Part shown: piece by piece, positions 1 to 8,436 of the stretch
Position numbering within the stretch: the first letter of the stretch is position 1
How the letters are laid out: the number at the start of each line of letters is the position of its first letter
Source: Catellatospora citrea
GTDB taxonomy: Bacteria; Actinomycetota; Actinomycetes; Mycobacteriales; Micromonosporaceae
Direction of reading: 5' to 3'
Assembly (NCBI RefSeq): GCF_003610235.1
Contig: NZ_RAPR01000001.1
Coordinates: 4,588,001-4,652,000 of the forward strand
DNA: 64,000 nt
The notes under the pieces: generated by a model
Databases searched by the model: none
Seen by the model: only the letters and a program-made list of their open reading frames with translations
What the model was told of the DNA's origin: nothing
Translations under genes and position numbers: made by a program

Positions 1-106
1 CGCGGAAGAACAACAACACGAGCCCGACCAGCGCGAACGCGGCCATGCCGCCGATGGCGAAGGGGACGGTCGGGGGGTCCAGCGGTTTGGGTGGTTCCAA
101 GGGCAC
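1..106 (-). CDS. DUF2530-type small membrane protein, 5' part only
   Basis: Only the first 35 codons are inside the window; the gene runs off the left edge. The protein starts from GTG at 106 with a Pro-rich stretch (PLEPPKPLDPPTVPFAIGG) and then a hydrophobic helix (about residues 16-34). This opening matches what I know of DUF2530 proteins, small actinobacterial membrane proteins without known function. Genes of this family are commonly found beside futalosine hydrolase and DUF3027 genes, as here. A -10-like TACGCT lies exactly six bases before the GTG, so the mRNA is probably leaderless. Family assignment is from a partial sequence. Confidence 0.6.
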   Translation of the reverse strand, partial: MPLEPPKPLDPPTVPFAIGGMAAFALVGLVLLFFR

Positions 107-112
107 GACAAC

Positions 113-118
113 AGCGTA
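113..118 (-). promoter_or_regulatory. -10 box of leaderless DUF2530 gene
   Basis: TACGCT on the minus strand is followed by six bases and then the GTG start, so transcription would begin at or next to the start codon. No purine-rich ribosome binding site is present. No clear -35 box. Confidence 0.4.
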
Positions 119-139
119 CGCGCTGGCAGGATAGGCACC

Positions 140-955
140 ATGCCCCTGCTGCGCGCGCTCCAGACGTTCGCGGACGTCGTGGTCCGGACCATCCGGGTGC
201 TCATCGCCACGGTGAGCAGATCGGTCATCGGCATCCGCTGGCTGACCCGCACCGCCCTGCGGATACGGGTGCAGGGCTCGGGCGGCGTCACCGGCGTCGC
301 CCGGCTCTACGACCTGCACGCGGTGGTGGTCGCCGCGGACCTGTCCCTGCTGGCCGGCCTGGTCTGGGCGGTCGGTGCGCCCGGCTCGACACACCTCGGC
401 CTCGCCTTCGGGGCCGGGGTCCTGGCGGCGGTGCCCGCGGGACTGGCCGTCTCGGCGGCGCCCGCCTCGGGCCGGGCGCTGATCGGCCTGCTGCTGGTCG
501 GCCGCGCTGTCGCGACGCTGCTCGCCGCGCAGTGGCTGACGAGCTGGGTGCTGCTGCTGGTGCTGGTCGCGCTGATCCTGCCGCAGTGGGCGGTGCACCT
601 GGTGCTGCTGCGCCGCCTGCTGCCGCCCGGCGCGCACGTGTTCGGCGCGCTGTGGCGGGCGATGCAGTACGCCCTCATCGCCGGGCTGGTGGCGGGGGTG
701 ACCGGCCTGGTCATCGGCGGGTTGGTGGCGGCCTGGCCGCTGTGGGTGGCCGTGTGCTGCCTGTCCGTCGGCGCGCTGCTGGCCCTGCGGCTGCCCGCGC
801 CCGGCGGCCCGGCGCCCGGCCCGGCGAAGCCGCTGCCGCCGGTGCCGCCCGCCAAGCGGCTGCCGCAGCAGGAGCAGCGCACCATCCCCGAGGGCTTCCA
901 CGTGTACCGTCCGTCGTCGCTGGACCCGTCCGGCGACGAGGGGAGGACGAAGTGA
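140..955 (+). CDS. Polytopic membrane protein, unknown
   Basis: A 271-residue protein that I do not recognise as a named family. The N-terminal 50 residues are basic and amphipathic. Hydrophobic stretches lie at about 61-79, 87-107, 113-132, 137-157 and 177-217, giving roughly five or six membrane helices. The tail after residue 220 is Pro/Ala-rich and would be cytosolic or disordered. ATG at 140 has a weak AGG-type site upstream. The stop overlaps the GTG start of mqnB (GTGA), so the two are translationally coupled. That coupling suggests co-expression but does not show a role in menaquinone synthesis. Confidence 0.75.
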   Translation: MPLLRALQTFADVVVRTIRVLIATVSRSVIGIRWLTRTALRIRVQGSGGVTGVARLYDLHAVVVAADLSLLAGLVWAVGAPGSTHLGLAFGAGVLAAVPAGLAVSAAPASGRALIGLLLVGRAVATLLAAQWLTSWVLLLVLVALILPQWAVHLVLLRRLLPPGAHVFGALWRAMQYALIAGLVAGVTGLVIGGLVAAWPLWVAVCCLSVGALLALRLPAPGGPAPGPAKPLPPVPPAKRLPQQEQRTIPEGFHVYRPSSLDPSGDEGRTK

Positions 956-1581
956 CGCTGCTGATCGTGACGGCGGTCGCCGCCGAGGCCGAGGCGCTGT
1001 CCCGGGGGCTGCCGCCGGGCGCGGACGTGACCGTGGCCCCGGTCGGGGTCGGCCCGGCCGCAGCCGCCGCGGGCACGGCGCGGCTGCTGGCGCTGGCCGG
1101 CGACCGCTACCGGGCGGTGGTGTCGGCGGGCATCGGCGGCGGCATCGGCCTGCTGCCGGGCGCGACCGCGCTGGCCACCCGCTGTGTCGCCGCGGATCTG
1201 GGCGCGGACTCGCCGCAGGGCTTCCTGAGCCTGGACGAGCTGGGCTTCGGCAGCGCCACCGCCGAGGTGGACGCCGCGCTGCTGGCCGCCCTGCGGGCGG
1301 CGCTGCCGGACGCGGTCGCGGGTGAGGTGCTGACCGTCTCCACCGTCACCGGCACCGCCGAGGGCACCGCCGAGCTGCTGCGCCGCCATCCGGCCGCGGT
1401 CGCCGAAGCGATGGAGGGCCACGGCGTCGCCTGCGCCGCCCAGGGCGCGGGCCTGCCTTTCGCCGAGCTGCGCACCATCTCCAACGTCGTCGGCCCCCGC
1501 GACCGCGCCGCCTGGCGCATCGGCGACGCCTTCGCCGCCCTCACCGCCGCCGGCACGGCCTTGGCCGCGCTGACCCTCTAG
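952..1581 (+). CDS. mqnB: Futalosine hydrolase
   Basis: MqnB hydrolyses futalosine (or aminodeoxyfutalosine in related routes) to dehypoxanthine futalosine in the menaquinone futalosine pathway. The 209-residue protein has the nucleoside-phosphorylase fold signatures: SAGIGGGIG near residue 60, the purine/ribose-binding EAMEGHGVA near 150, and a C-terminal NVVGPRDRAAWRIGDAF. Length fits the family. The GTG start at 952 overlaps the preceding stop by four bases and gives the usual N-terminus VTLLIVTAVAAEAEAL; the longer reading frame upstream is the shadow of the preceding gene. The 3' end overlaps the convergent DUF3027 gene by four bases. Confidence 0.9.
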   Translation: MTLLIVTAVAAEAEALSRGLPPGADVTVAPVGVGPAAAAAGTARLLALAGDRYRAVVSAGIGGGIGLLPGATALATRCVAADLGADSPQGFLSLDELGFGSATAEVDAALLAALRAALPDAVAGEVLTVSTVTGTAEGTAELLRRHPAAVAEAMEGHGVACAAQGAGLPFAELRTISNVVGPRDRAAWRIGDAFAALTAAGTALAALTL

Positions 1582-2336
1582 TCGATGTCTTCGACGACGC
1601 CGTCGTCGTAGATGGTGGGCGGGGCCGGGATGACGGTCTCGTCGATCAGGACCTCGGAGTGGCCGCCGCAGCCGTGGTCCAGGGAGACGATCCGGCCGTC
1701 GTCGGGGGCGTACACGTTGGCGCAGGCGCCGAACATGCGGCCCAGCGAGCCGCCGAGTTTCACGTAGAACGCGCAGGACACGCAGCGCGCCGTGCGGGGC
1801 GCGGCCAGCGAGATCGGGGCGTCGGGGCCGTTCTCGCCGTCGTACCAGCGCTGGGCGGCCTCCTCGCGGCCCAGCGGCGACAGCACGCGCGGGCGGCCCA
1901 GGCCGAGTTCCCAGGCGACCTCGTCGACCTCGGGGTCGCCGCCGAGCAGGTAGCCGGGGGTGAGCCGGTCGTCGTCCTCGGGCGTGGGCAGCAGGTCGCC
2001 GACGCCCAGGTCACCGGGGTGCAGCCGCTCGTGCCAGGGCACCCAGCCGGGGGCGAGCAGCGCGTCGCCGCCGGGCAGCAGCACGGTCTCGCAGACGGTG
2101 ACGTGCTTGCTGCGCGGGGCGCGGGTCACCGTGACGGCCCACTGCCAGCCGCGGTAGCCCGGCAGGTCGCAGGCGAAGTAGTGGGTGACCACGCGATCGC
2201 CTTCGGCGACCACGTTCAGATGCTCGCCGATGTGCCCGGGTTCCTCGGTGATCGCGGCACGCGCGACGTCCACGGCCTCGGCGCAGGCTTGATCGACTTT
2301 CGGGGCGCGGGTGGCGGTCCTGGTCACGTTCCCCAT
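1578..2336 (-). CDS. DUF3027 family protein
   Basis: This 252-residue protein matches the DUF3027 family found throughout actinobacteria; its function is unknown. Recognisable parts are the opening with repeated TRTATRAPKVD, the central GWVPWHERLHPGDLGVGD, and a C-terminal region with CVSC, a further GACAN and a DHGCGGHSE. These four to five Cys/His residues could bind a metal, which is my inference. It converges on and overlaps mqnB by four bases and is divergent from the purine permease gene. Linkage with DUF2530, mqnB and an NCS2 permease is a conserved Micromonosporaceae arrangement as far as I recall. Confidence 0.85.
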   Translation of the reverse strand: MGNVTRTATRAPKVDQACAEAVDVARAAITEEPGHIGEHLNVVAEGDRVVTHYFACDLPGYRGWQWAVTVTRAPRSKHVTVCETVLLPGGDALLAPGWVPWHERLHPGDLGVGDLLPTPEDDDRLTPGYLLGGDPEVDEVAWELGLGRPRVLSPLGREEAAQRWYDGENGPDAPISLAAPRTARCVSCAFYVKLGGSLGRMFGACANVYAPDDGRIVSLDHGCGGHSEVLIDETVIPAPPTIYDDGVVEDID

Positions 2337-2466
2337 TCTTCCTCATCGCTGATTTGGAGTTTCGGTGACCCGGCAGCCCTGGCGGAGCGCTTGCCCGGTG
2401 GGTCGCCGCGGGACGATCTTCGTGGCTCGGTACACAATCGGTCTTCGATCTGGAACGATGCGCCCC

Positions 2467-3906
2467 ATGAGCACAGCTGATCCTGGTGCGGTCGGAGGAG
2501 TCGACCGCTACTTCGAGATCTCCGCCCGCGGGTCGACGATGTCCCGCGAAGTGCGTGGTGGCCTGGCCACTTTCTTCACGATGGCCTACATCGTGGTGCT
2601 GAACCCGCTCATCCTCGGCGGCGGCAAGGACATGGACGGCGCGACGCTGCCGCTGGCGGCGGTCGCGGCGGCGACCGCGCTGATGGCGGGCCTGCTGACG
2701 ATCCTGATGGGTGTCGTCGGCCGGTTCCCCCTCGCGCTGGCGGCGGGACTCGGCGTCAACGCCCTCGTGGCGTACGAGATCGCACCGCTGATGACCTGGG
2801 CCGACGCGATGGGTCTGGTGGTCATCGAAGGCGTGATCATCGCGATCCTGGTGCTGACCAACCTGCGGGTGGCGGTGTTCCACAGCGTGCCGATGCAGCT
2901 GAAGACGGCGATCGGCGTCGGCATCGGCCTCTTCCTGACCATCATCGGCTTCGTCGACGCCGGGTTCGTGCGCTCGACGGGGCAGGGCTCGCCGCCGATC
3001 GGGCTGGGCATCGGCGGCAAGATCGTGACCTGGCCGGGTCTGGTCTTCGTGATCGGCCTGCTGGTGACGATCGTGCTGGTCGCGCGCAAGGTCAAGGGCG
3101 CGATCCTGATCGGCATCATCGGCTCGACCATCCTGGCGATCATCGTCGAGGCGATCGCGCAGGTGGGACCGATGGGCGGCCCGGCGGGCACCCCGGCCGG
3201 CTGGGCGCTGAACGTGCCGGTGGTGCCGGACAAGTGGGTGGGTGTGCCGGACCTGTCCCTGCTCGGCAACTTCAACGTGCTCGGCGGATGGAAGACCGCG
3301 GGCATCGTGGTCTGCGCGATGTTCGTCTTCACCCTGCTGCTGACGGACTTCTTCGACACGATGGGCACCATGGTCGCCGTCGCCCAGGAGGGCGGCATGC
3401 TGACCGAGGACGGCATGGTCCCGCGGACCAAGGAGATCCTGCTGGTCGACTCGATCGCGGCGGCGGCGGGCGGCGCGGCGAGCACGTCGAGCAACACGTC
3501 GTACATCGAGAGCGCGGCGGGTGTCGCCGAGGGCGCGCGGACCGGGTTCGCCAACCTCGTCACCGGCGGCCTGTTCCTGCTGGCGATGTTCCTGGCCCCG
3601 CTGGTGACCGTGGTGCCGTTCGAGGCGGCCTCGGTGGCGCTGGTGGTCGTCGGCTTCCTGATGATGACCGCGGTGCGCAACATCGACTGGACCGATTACG
3701 AGATCGGCATCCCGGCGTTCCTCACCATCGTGATCATGCCGTTCACCTACTCGATCTCGAACGGCATCGGCGCGGGCGTCATCACGTATGTCCTGATCAA
3801 GGCCAGTAAGGGCAAGCTCCGCGACGTGCACCCGCTGCTGTGGATCGTGGCGCTGCTCTTCGTGGTCTATTTCGCGGTGGGCGCGCTCGAGAAGCTGGTT
3901 TTCTGA
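2467..3906 (+). CDS. NCS2 family nucleobase permease (AzgA-like)
   Basis: A 479-residue, about 12-14-helix membrane protein of the NCS2 group, closest to the AzgA/GhxP adenine-guanine-hypoxanthine:proton symporters. Signatures are FTMAYIVVLNP near the N-terminus, the GLGVNALVAYE helix, and SSNTSYIESAAGVAEGARTG around residues 340-360, where substrate-binding residues lie in characterised members. ATG at 2467 is chosen because the conserved N-terminus begins soon after; another in-frame ATG lies at 2458. The gene is divergent from DUF3027 and is followed by a MarR gene. Substrate (purine) is inferred from the family. I see no purine riboswitch upstream. Confidence 0.9.
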   Translation: MSTADPGAVGGVDRYFEISARGSTMSREVRGGLATFFTMAYIVVLNPLILGGGKDMDGATLPLAAVAAATALMAGLLTILMGVVGRFPLALAAGLGVNALVAYEIAPLMTWADAMGLVVIEGVIIAILVLTNLRVAVFHSVPMQLKTAIGVGIGLFLTIIGFVDAGFVRSTGQGSPPIGLGIGGKIVTWPGLVFVIGLLVTIVLVARKVKGAILIGIIGSTILAIIVEAIAQVGPMGGPAGTPAGWALNVPVVPDKWVGVPDLSLLGNFNVLGGWKTAGIVVCAMFVFTLLLTDFFDTMGTMVAVAQEGGMLTEDGMVPRTKEILLVDSIAAAAGGAASTSSNTSYIESAAGVAEGARTGFANLVTGGLFLLAMFLAPLVTVVPFEAASVALVVVGFLMMTAVRNIDWTDYEIGIPAFLTIVIMPFTYSISNGIGAGVITYVLIKASKGKLRDVHPLLWIVALLFVVYFAVGALEKLVF

Positions 3907-3955
3907 GAGCGTGACCGCTCTCACCTCGGTAAAGGCATATCGTTAGCCAGGCTTA

Positions 3956-3968
3956 TTAGCTAAGCTAA
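3956..3968. promoter_or_regulatory. Inverted repeat, likely MarR operator over -10 box
   Basis: TTAGCTAAGCTAA is an inverted repeat with 5-bp arms (TTAGC/GCTAA) around TAA. A second, imperfect dyad, TTAGCCAGGCTTA, begins at 3943. The repeat contains a -10-like TAAGCT (3961-3966) seven bases before the MarR GTG start, so a regulator bound here would block the core promoter. Autoregulation by the MarR protein is inferred from family behaviour. Confidence 0.6.
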
Positions 3969-3973
3969 GAAGC

Positions 3974-4423
3974 GTGACGGAGCAGGTGGTGATGGTGACG
4001 CAAGCTTCTCCCGAGGAGCTGACCGAGCGGCTCCGCGACGCCATCACCCGGCTCAACCGTCGGCTGCGCCAGGAGCGCCCGGTCGGCGATCTCACCGTGA
4101 CCCAGCTGTCCGCCCTCACCAGCCTCCGGATCGGCGGCGCGCTCACCCCGCGCGAGCTGTCCGAGGCGGAGCGGGTGCAACCGCCCACGATGACCAAGAT
4201 CGTGGCGAAGCTGGAAGAACGCGGTCTGATCAGCCGGACCCCGCACCCCACCGACGGGCGGCAGGTTCTGCTGTCGCCCAGTGAACAGGGGCTCGCGGTG
4301 CTGGAGGACTACCAGCGGGTGCGCGACGAATGGCTGGCCGGCAAGCTGGCGGACTTGACCGCCCAGGAACGCGACACGGTGGCACGTGCCGCAGCACTGC
4401 TGGAGCGGCTGGCGCGAGACTGA
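3974..4423 (+). CDS. MarR family transcriptional regulator
   Basis: A 149-residue winged-helix regulator. The DNA-binding part runs about 45-105: LTVTQLSALTSL, the recognition region QPPTMTKIVAKLEERGLI, then the wing RTPHPTDGRQVLLSPSEQG with the Asp-Gly-Arg turn typical of MarR. Flanking helices form the dimer interface. GTG at 3974 sits just after an inverted repeat and a -10-like box, so it is probably leaderless and autoregulated. The MFS gene follows after about 110 bases with its own ribosome binding site; MarR-MFS pairs often have the regulator controlling the exporter, which is likely here but unproven. Confidence 0.9.
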   Translation: MTEQVVMVTQASPEELTERLRDAITRLNRRLRQERPVGDLTVTQLSALTSLRIGGALTPRELSEAERVQPPTMTKIVAKLEERGLISRTPHPTDGRQVLLSPSEQGLAVLEDYQRVRDEWLAGKLADLTAQERDTVARAAALLERLARD

Positions 4424-4532
4424 TCGCGGGGCGACTCGCGATCAGGGCAAGCGGAGGCCTGATCCGTCCGATCCGACCGGGACACCCCGGCCGGTGAGCG
4501 GCGGCAAGGCTATCCGAGGAGGCGCACTCCGC

Positions 4533-5828
4533 GTGCGGGCAAGACTGAGCACCACCTTCCGTTCCCTGACGGTTCGCAACTACCGGCTCTTCGCGGGCGG
4601 TCAGCTGATCAAGCTGATCGGCGTGTGGATGATGTACGTCGCCCAGGACTGGCTGGTCCTGGAGCTGAGCAACGACTCCCCGACCGCGCTGGGCCTGGTC
4701 ACCGCACTCCAGTTCGTCCCGGTCATGCTGCTCACCCTGTACGCGGGCACGCTGGCCGACCGCTTCGACAAGCGCACCCTGCTGATGGTCTCCAACGGCG
4801 TGTGGGCCGTGCTGGCCATCGCGCAGGCGATCCTGATCGCCACCGGGGTCATCGAGCTGTGGCACATCATGATCTTCGCGGGCCTGCTCGGCGTGGCCCA
4901 GGCCATCGAGACGCCGGTGCGCCAGGCGTTCGTGTCGGAGCTGGTCGGCAAGCCGCTGCTGCCCAACGCCCTGTCGCTGTCCGCCGCCACCTTCCAGACC
5001 GCCCGCATCACCGGCCCGGCGCTGGCCGGTGTCGCCATCGCCTGGCTGGGCACCGGCCCGGTCTTCCTGGTCAGCACCGTGATGGCGATCGCGCCGGTGC
5101 TCATGCAGGCCCGGATGATCCCCACCGAGCTGCACCGCCCGGAACTGCTCCCGCGGGACGAGCGCGCCGAGGCCAAGGTCGTCGACGGGCTGCGCTACGT
5201 GCGCACCCGGCACGACCTGCTGCTGCCGATGGCGATGATGTTCGTGATCGCCATGTTCGGCTACAACTTCCAGCTCACGCTCGCACTGCTGGCCAAGACG
5301 GTGTTCGCCACCGGCGCGGCCACCTTCGGCCTGTTCAACACGGCGCTGGCGGTCGGCTCCCTGGCCGGCGCGCTGGCGGGCACCGCCCGCAAGGGCCGCC
5401 CCTCGGTATACCTGCTGCTGGCTGCCGCGGTCGCGTTCGGGCTGCTGGCCATCGCGGTCGGGTTCGCGCCGTACAAGTGGCTGGTCCTGCTGCTGCTGGT
5501 GCCGACCGGGTTCAGCACGGTGTTCCTGGGCCAGGCCGCGAACCAGCGGGTGCAGCTCGGCGTCGACGGGGCGTTCCGCGGCCGGGTGATGGCGCTGTAC
5601 GTGCTGATCTTCCTGGGCACCGCGCCCATCGGCTCGATGGTCATCAGCTGGATCGCGGAGCACTTCGGCGCGGCGGCCGGCATCTGGCTCGGCGGCGCGG
5701 TCTCCCTGCTCGCGGCGCTGGCCGCGCTCGTCTGGCAGCTGCGCCACGCCGGGGACCGGCTGGCCTTCCAGGCCCGGCCGACGCCGCGGGTGCGGGTCGT
5801 GCACCAGGAGAGTGTCGCCGTCGCGTGA
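4533..5828 (+). CDS. MFS transporter (EntS-like exporter family)
   Basis: A 431-residue major facilitator with about 12 hydrophobic helices. The N-terminus FRSLTVRNYRLFAGGQ and the loop-2 motif ADRFDKRTLL match the MFS_3/EntS-type exporter branch, which includes siderophore and drug efflux proteins. A long central loop (about residues 195-220, TELHRPELLPRDERAEA) separates the two six-helix halves. GTG at 4533 is preferred because GAGGAGG lies about 11 bases upstream; the longer frame reads back into the MarR gene. It follows the MarR gene, the likely regulator. The substrate cannot be told from sequence. Confidence 0.88.
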   Translation: MRARLSTTFRSLTVRNYRLFAGGQLIKLIGVWMMYVAQDWLVLELSNDSPTALGLVTALQFVPVMLLTLYAGTLADRFDKRTLLMVSNGVWAVLAIAQAILIATGVIELWHIMIFAGLLGVAQAIETPVRQAFVSELVGKPLLPNALSLSAATFQTARITGPALAGVAIAWLGTGPVFLVSTVMAIAPVLMQARMIPTELHRPELLPRDERAEAKVVDGLRYVRTRHDLLLPMAMMFVIAMFGYNFQLTLALLAKTVFATGAATFGLFNTALAVGSLAGALAGTARKGRPSVYLLLAAAVAFGLLAIAVGFAPYKWLVLLLLVPTGFSTVFLGQAANQRVQLGVDGAFRGRVMALYVLIFLGTAPIGSMVISWIAEHFGAAAGIWLGGAVSLLAALAALVWQLRHAGDRLAFQARPTPRVRVVHQESVAVA

Positions 5829-5841
5829 TGGAATGCGGCCC

Positions 5842-6582
5842 ATGGACTTCCATGCCGCACTCGACTCGGATTTCGCCCGGCTGGTCGAGGTCAGCTCCGG
5901 CAGCCTCGACCGGCCGGTGCCGACCTGCCCCGGCTGGACGGTCGCCGATCTGGACCGCCACGTCGCCGAGGTCTACCTGCACAAGATCGCCTGTATGCGG
6001 GACGGTGTCGAGCCCAAGGACTGGCCGCCCCCGCAGCTCGCCACCGAGGAACCGTTGGCGCTGCTGCGCCGGGCCCACCGGGAGCTGACCGAGGAGCTGG
6101 CCGCGCGCGCCGACGACGAGCCGTCCGGCAACTGGTACGCGCCGGACCCCACGGTCGGCTTCTGGCGTCGCCGGATGGCTCAGGAGACGGTGATCCACCG
6201 CATCGACGCCGAGCTCGCGGCCGGGACGCCGTCCGTGGACGTGCCGGCCGACCTGGCCCTCGACGGCATCGACGAGGTGCTGCGCATCTTCCTGGAGTAC
6301 TGCGCCGCCACCTGGCGCGACGACTTCGTCGACGGCCTGGCCGCCGGCGGCGGGCGGTCCGTCGCGCTGGCCGCGGACGGGCGGCGCTGGCTGGTCGCGA
6401 TCGGACCGGACACGCTCACCGTGACCGAGGGCGACGCCGCGGCCACCGCCGAGCTCACCGGCTCGCCGGACGCGCTGCTGCGCTGGCTGTGGCGGCGGGC
6501 AGGCGACGAGACGGTGACCGTCACCGGCGATCCCACCCTCGTCGCGGAGCTGCGCGGACTGCTGCGCACGGCCACGCAGTAG
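5842..6582 (+). CDS. Mycothiol-dependent maleylpyruvate isomerase family enzyme
   Basis: A 246-residue protein of the MDMPI/DinB-like family. The N-terminal four-helix domain contains CPGWTVADLDRHVAEVYLH (about residues 33-51) and a later MAQETVIHRIDAE; conserved His and Glu residues in these helices bind the metal in characterised members. The C-terminal part (about 165-240) fits the small MDMPI_C domain. The family uses mycothiol, the actinobacterial thiol, but most members have no known substrate; only a few isomerise maleylpyruvate. ATG at 5842 gives a standard N-terminus (DFHAALDSDFARL). Confidence 0.8.
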   Translation: MDFHAALDSDFARLVEVSSGSLDRPVPTCPGWTVADLDRHVAEVYLHKIACMRDGVEPKDWPPPQLATEEPLALLRRAHRELTEELAARADDEPSGNWYAPDPTVGFWRRRMAQETVIHRIDAELAAGTPSVDVPADLALDGIDEVLRIFLEYCAATWRDDFVDGLAAGGGRSVALAADGRRWLVAIGPDTLTVTEGDAAATAELTGSPDALLRWLWRRAGDETVTVTGDPTLVAELRGLLRTATQ

Positions 6583-6604
6583 CGCTGCTCGCCCGCCTCT
6601 TCCC

Positions 6605-6667
6605 TGATCGCCGTCACAGGTCGGAAGCTGTGGTCTGACCTGAGTTTCCGACCGGGGACAGCGATCA
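6605..6667. repeat. Intergenic hairpin element, family A copy 1
   Basis: A 63-bp imperfect inverted repeat between the isomerase-family gene and the RDD gene. Outer arms TGATCGC (6605-6611) and GCGATCA (6661-6667) and inner arms GGTCGGAA (6619-6626) and TTCCGACC (6646-6653) enclose the core GGTCTGACC (6632-6640). Related elements lie at 8437-8499 and 25048-25112; relative to them the core of this copy is inverted. Function unknown; it could end transcription or bind a protein. Confidence 0.7.
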
Positions 6668-6698
6668 TGCCGTCCCCCTCACCCCACCGGAGCCCGGC

Positions 6699-7151
6699 GT
6701 GAGCCACGCATCCTGGATCAAGCGCGTCGGTGCGGCGCTGATCGACCTCCTGGTCGCCGCCGCCTTCGTCGTCCTCGCCTACGTGCTGGACGGGCCCGTC
6801 GTGGTCGCGCCGTCGCTCGACACCCGCACCGGGCAGGTCGTGCCCGGGGAGCCGAGCGGCGGCGGGGTCGTCTACTGGACCGTCCTGCTGGTGGGGCTCG
6901 CCGTGGTCGGACACCACCGCTGGATCCAGGCCGGCGACACCGGCTTCAGCTGGGGACGGCGGGTGCTCGGCGTCAAGCTGGTCGACGCGGACACCGGCAC
7001 GCCGGTGGGCGCGGGCCGGGCGTTCGTGCGCGATCTGGCGCACCTCGCCGACGCGGTCATCTGCTATCTGGGCTTCCTGTTCCCGCTGTGGGACAACAAG
7101 CGGCAGACCATCGCGGACAAGCTGGTGAAGACGGTCGTGATCGAAGCCTGA
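6699..7151 (+). CDS. RDD family membrane protein
   Basis: A 150-residue protein with the RDD layout: an N-terminal helix KRVGAALIDLLVAAAFVVLAYVL cut by the conserved Asp, a second helix about 62-78, then GFSWGRRVLGVKLVDADTG and a last helix carrying FVRDLAHLADAVICYLGFLFPLW. The family name comes from conserved Arg-Asp-Asp residues; here the first Arg and Asp and the RD of the last helix are visible. RDD proteins are poorly characterised, with some linked to ion transport. GTG start at 6699, downstream of the family A hairpin. Confidence 0.85.
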   Translation: MSHASWIKRVGAALIDLLVAAAFVVLAYVLDGPVVVAPSLDTRTGQVVPGEPSGGGVVYWTVLLVGLAVVGHHRWIQAGDTGFSWGRRVLGVKLVDADTGTPVGAGRAFVRDLAHLADAVICYLGFLFPLWDNKRQTIADKLVKTVVIEA

Positions 7152-7233
7152 CCGCCGGGTCGCCACGAGCGGAATTATTCCGGCCCCGCAGCCAATCATC
7201 CGTGACGTCAATCAACTGGCGAGGAAAGGCCAG

Positions 7234-7803
7234 GTGGGCATAGTGTCGTTTGATGTGGCGACCGACAGCGCTCTTCCGCTCACTCTCGGAGTGATGGCGC
7301 TCGTCGGCATGCCTGCGGCCATCGCCGCCGCCATCTGCGCCGATGACGTCGTCACGCAGATGCGCAGCCGGGCCGAGCAGGTCCGCGAGTCCTGGCATGA
7401 GCAGCGCACCCTGGACCGGCTGGAGCGCGCGTTCGACCCGGCCCCGCCCGCCGGCCCGCCCTGGGTCGCCGCGGCCCGGGTCGCCACCGTGGCCATCGGC
7501 TCCGCCCGGGAGACCATGGTCCAGTTCGCCGCCGAGCGGCTCAGCGCGGTGGGCCTCGCGCCCGCCTGGCTGCCACAGCCCGCGCCGGTCGGTCCGCCGC
7601 TGGTGCCGTTCGAGGAGATCGTCGACCGGCTGCGCGAGCTGCCCCGCGACGACGCCGACTATGACCAGGCGCTGCGCGACGCGTGCCAGTGCCTCGGCAT
7701 CGACGAGCACCTGACCGAGGTGGACGGCCTCGACCTGCAGATCGAGCGGGTTCGGGTCGAGGGCGCGCTCATCGCCGCGGGAGTGGTCCTCGCGGAGGGC
7801 TGA
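7234..7803 (+). CDS. Conserved-looking protein, unknown
   Basis: A 189-residue protein of no family I recognise. It has one hydrophobic N-terminal segment (about residues 13-37, LPLTLGVMALVGMPAAIAAAI), then a helical charged region (QMRSRAEQVRESWHEQRTLDRLERAF), a Pro-rich linker, and a more globular C-terminal third with EEIVDRLRELPRDD. Translation starts at GTG 7234 behind a GAGGAAAGG ribosome binding site. Its stop overlaps the ATG of thpR (TGATG), so the two are translationally coupled. This is a real gene by coding context, but no function can be assigned. Confidence 0.7.
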   Translation: MGIVSFDVATDSALPLTLGVMALVGMPAAIAAAICADDVVTQMRSRAEQVRESWHEQRTLDRLERAFDPAPPAGPPWVAAARVATVAIGSARETMVQFAAERLSAVGLAPAWLPQPAPVGPPLVPFEEIVDRLRELPRDDADYDQALRDACQCLGIDEHLTEVDGLDLQIERVRVEGALIAAGVVLAEG

Positions 7804-8375
7804 TGCGCCTGTTCGTCGCCGTCTTCCCACCACCGGACGCAGTGGACCACCTGGCCGCCGTGGTGGACTCCCTCGCCGTCGGTCGCGCCCGCGCCCGGGT
7901 CACCCCCTCCGAGCGGTGGCACCTGACCCTGGCGTTCCTCGGCGAGGTGCCCGACGAGTCCGCCGGCTCGGCCGCACTGGCCGTGTCCGCGGTGGAGGGT
8001 CCGGTGGGCGAGCTGCGGATCCGCGGCGGCGGCAAGTTCGGCCACGGGCGTTCCACCGTGCTCTGGGCGGGGGTCGAGGGCGACGTCGAGGGCCTCACCC
8101 GGGTGGGCCGGGCGGTGCGCCGCGAGCTGCGGGCCCGCCGCCTGCATCCGGACGACAAGCGGTTCGCCCCGCATCTCACCGTGGCCCGCCCCGGCGACCG
8201 GATGACCCACGCCGACCTGGCCACCGACCTGGCCGTGCTCGGCGACTACACCGGCCCGACCTGGCCCGTCACCGAAGTCGTCCTGGTCCGCAGCCAACTC
8301 GGCCCACACCCCGCGTACACCCCGATCGCCCGCCACCCCCTCCAACCACGACCCTCCGACCCAGCGGGACCCTGA
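7803..8375 (+). CDS. thpR: RNA 2',3'-cyclic phosphodiesterase (2H family)
   Basis: ThpR (formerly LigT) opens 2',3'-cyclic phosphates of RNA. The 190-residue protein begins MRLFVAVFPP, as family members do, and carries the two catalytic HxTx motifs, HLTLAFLG near residue 39 and HLTVARPG near residue 122, about 80 residues apart as expected for 2H phosphoesterases. The start ATG overlaps the stop of the preceding unknown gene. The C-terminal tail after VLVRSQLG is Pro-rich and less conserved. A family A hairpin lies between its end and the convergent aldo/keto reductase gene. Confidence 0.9.
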   Translation: MRLFVAVFPPPDAVDHLAAVVDSLAVGRARARVTPSERWHLTLAFLGEVPDESAGSAALAVSAVEGPVGELRIRGGGKFGHGRSTVLWAGVEGDVEGLTRVGRAVRRELRARRLHPDDKRFAPHLTVARPGDRMTHADLATDLAVLGDYTGPTWPVTEVVLVRSQLGPHPAYTPIARHPLQPRPSDPAGP

Positions 8376-8436
8376 ACCCGCCGCCCGACCGCCACCGGCC
8401 GAACCTCGGATCACCCGCCCGCTCCGCATCGGGTGA

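Noticed and set aside
2337..2466. A purine riboswitch before the NCS2 permease
   Set aside because: The 130-base region lacks the conserved purine aptamer loops and core bases.
2011..3924. A 637-codon open frame opposite the NCS2 permease gene
   Set aside because: Its product is extremely rich in His, Arg, Asp and Gln, lacks any domain, and covers the permease, whose protein is clearly conserved. It is a GC-rich shadow frame.
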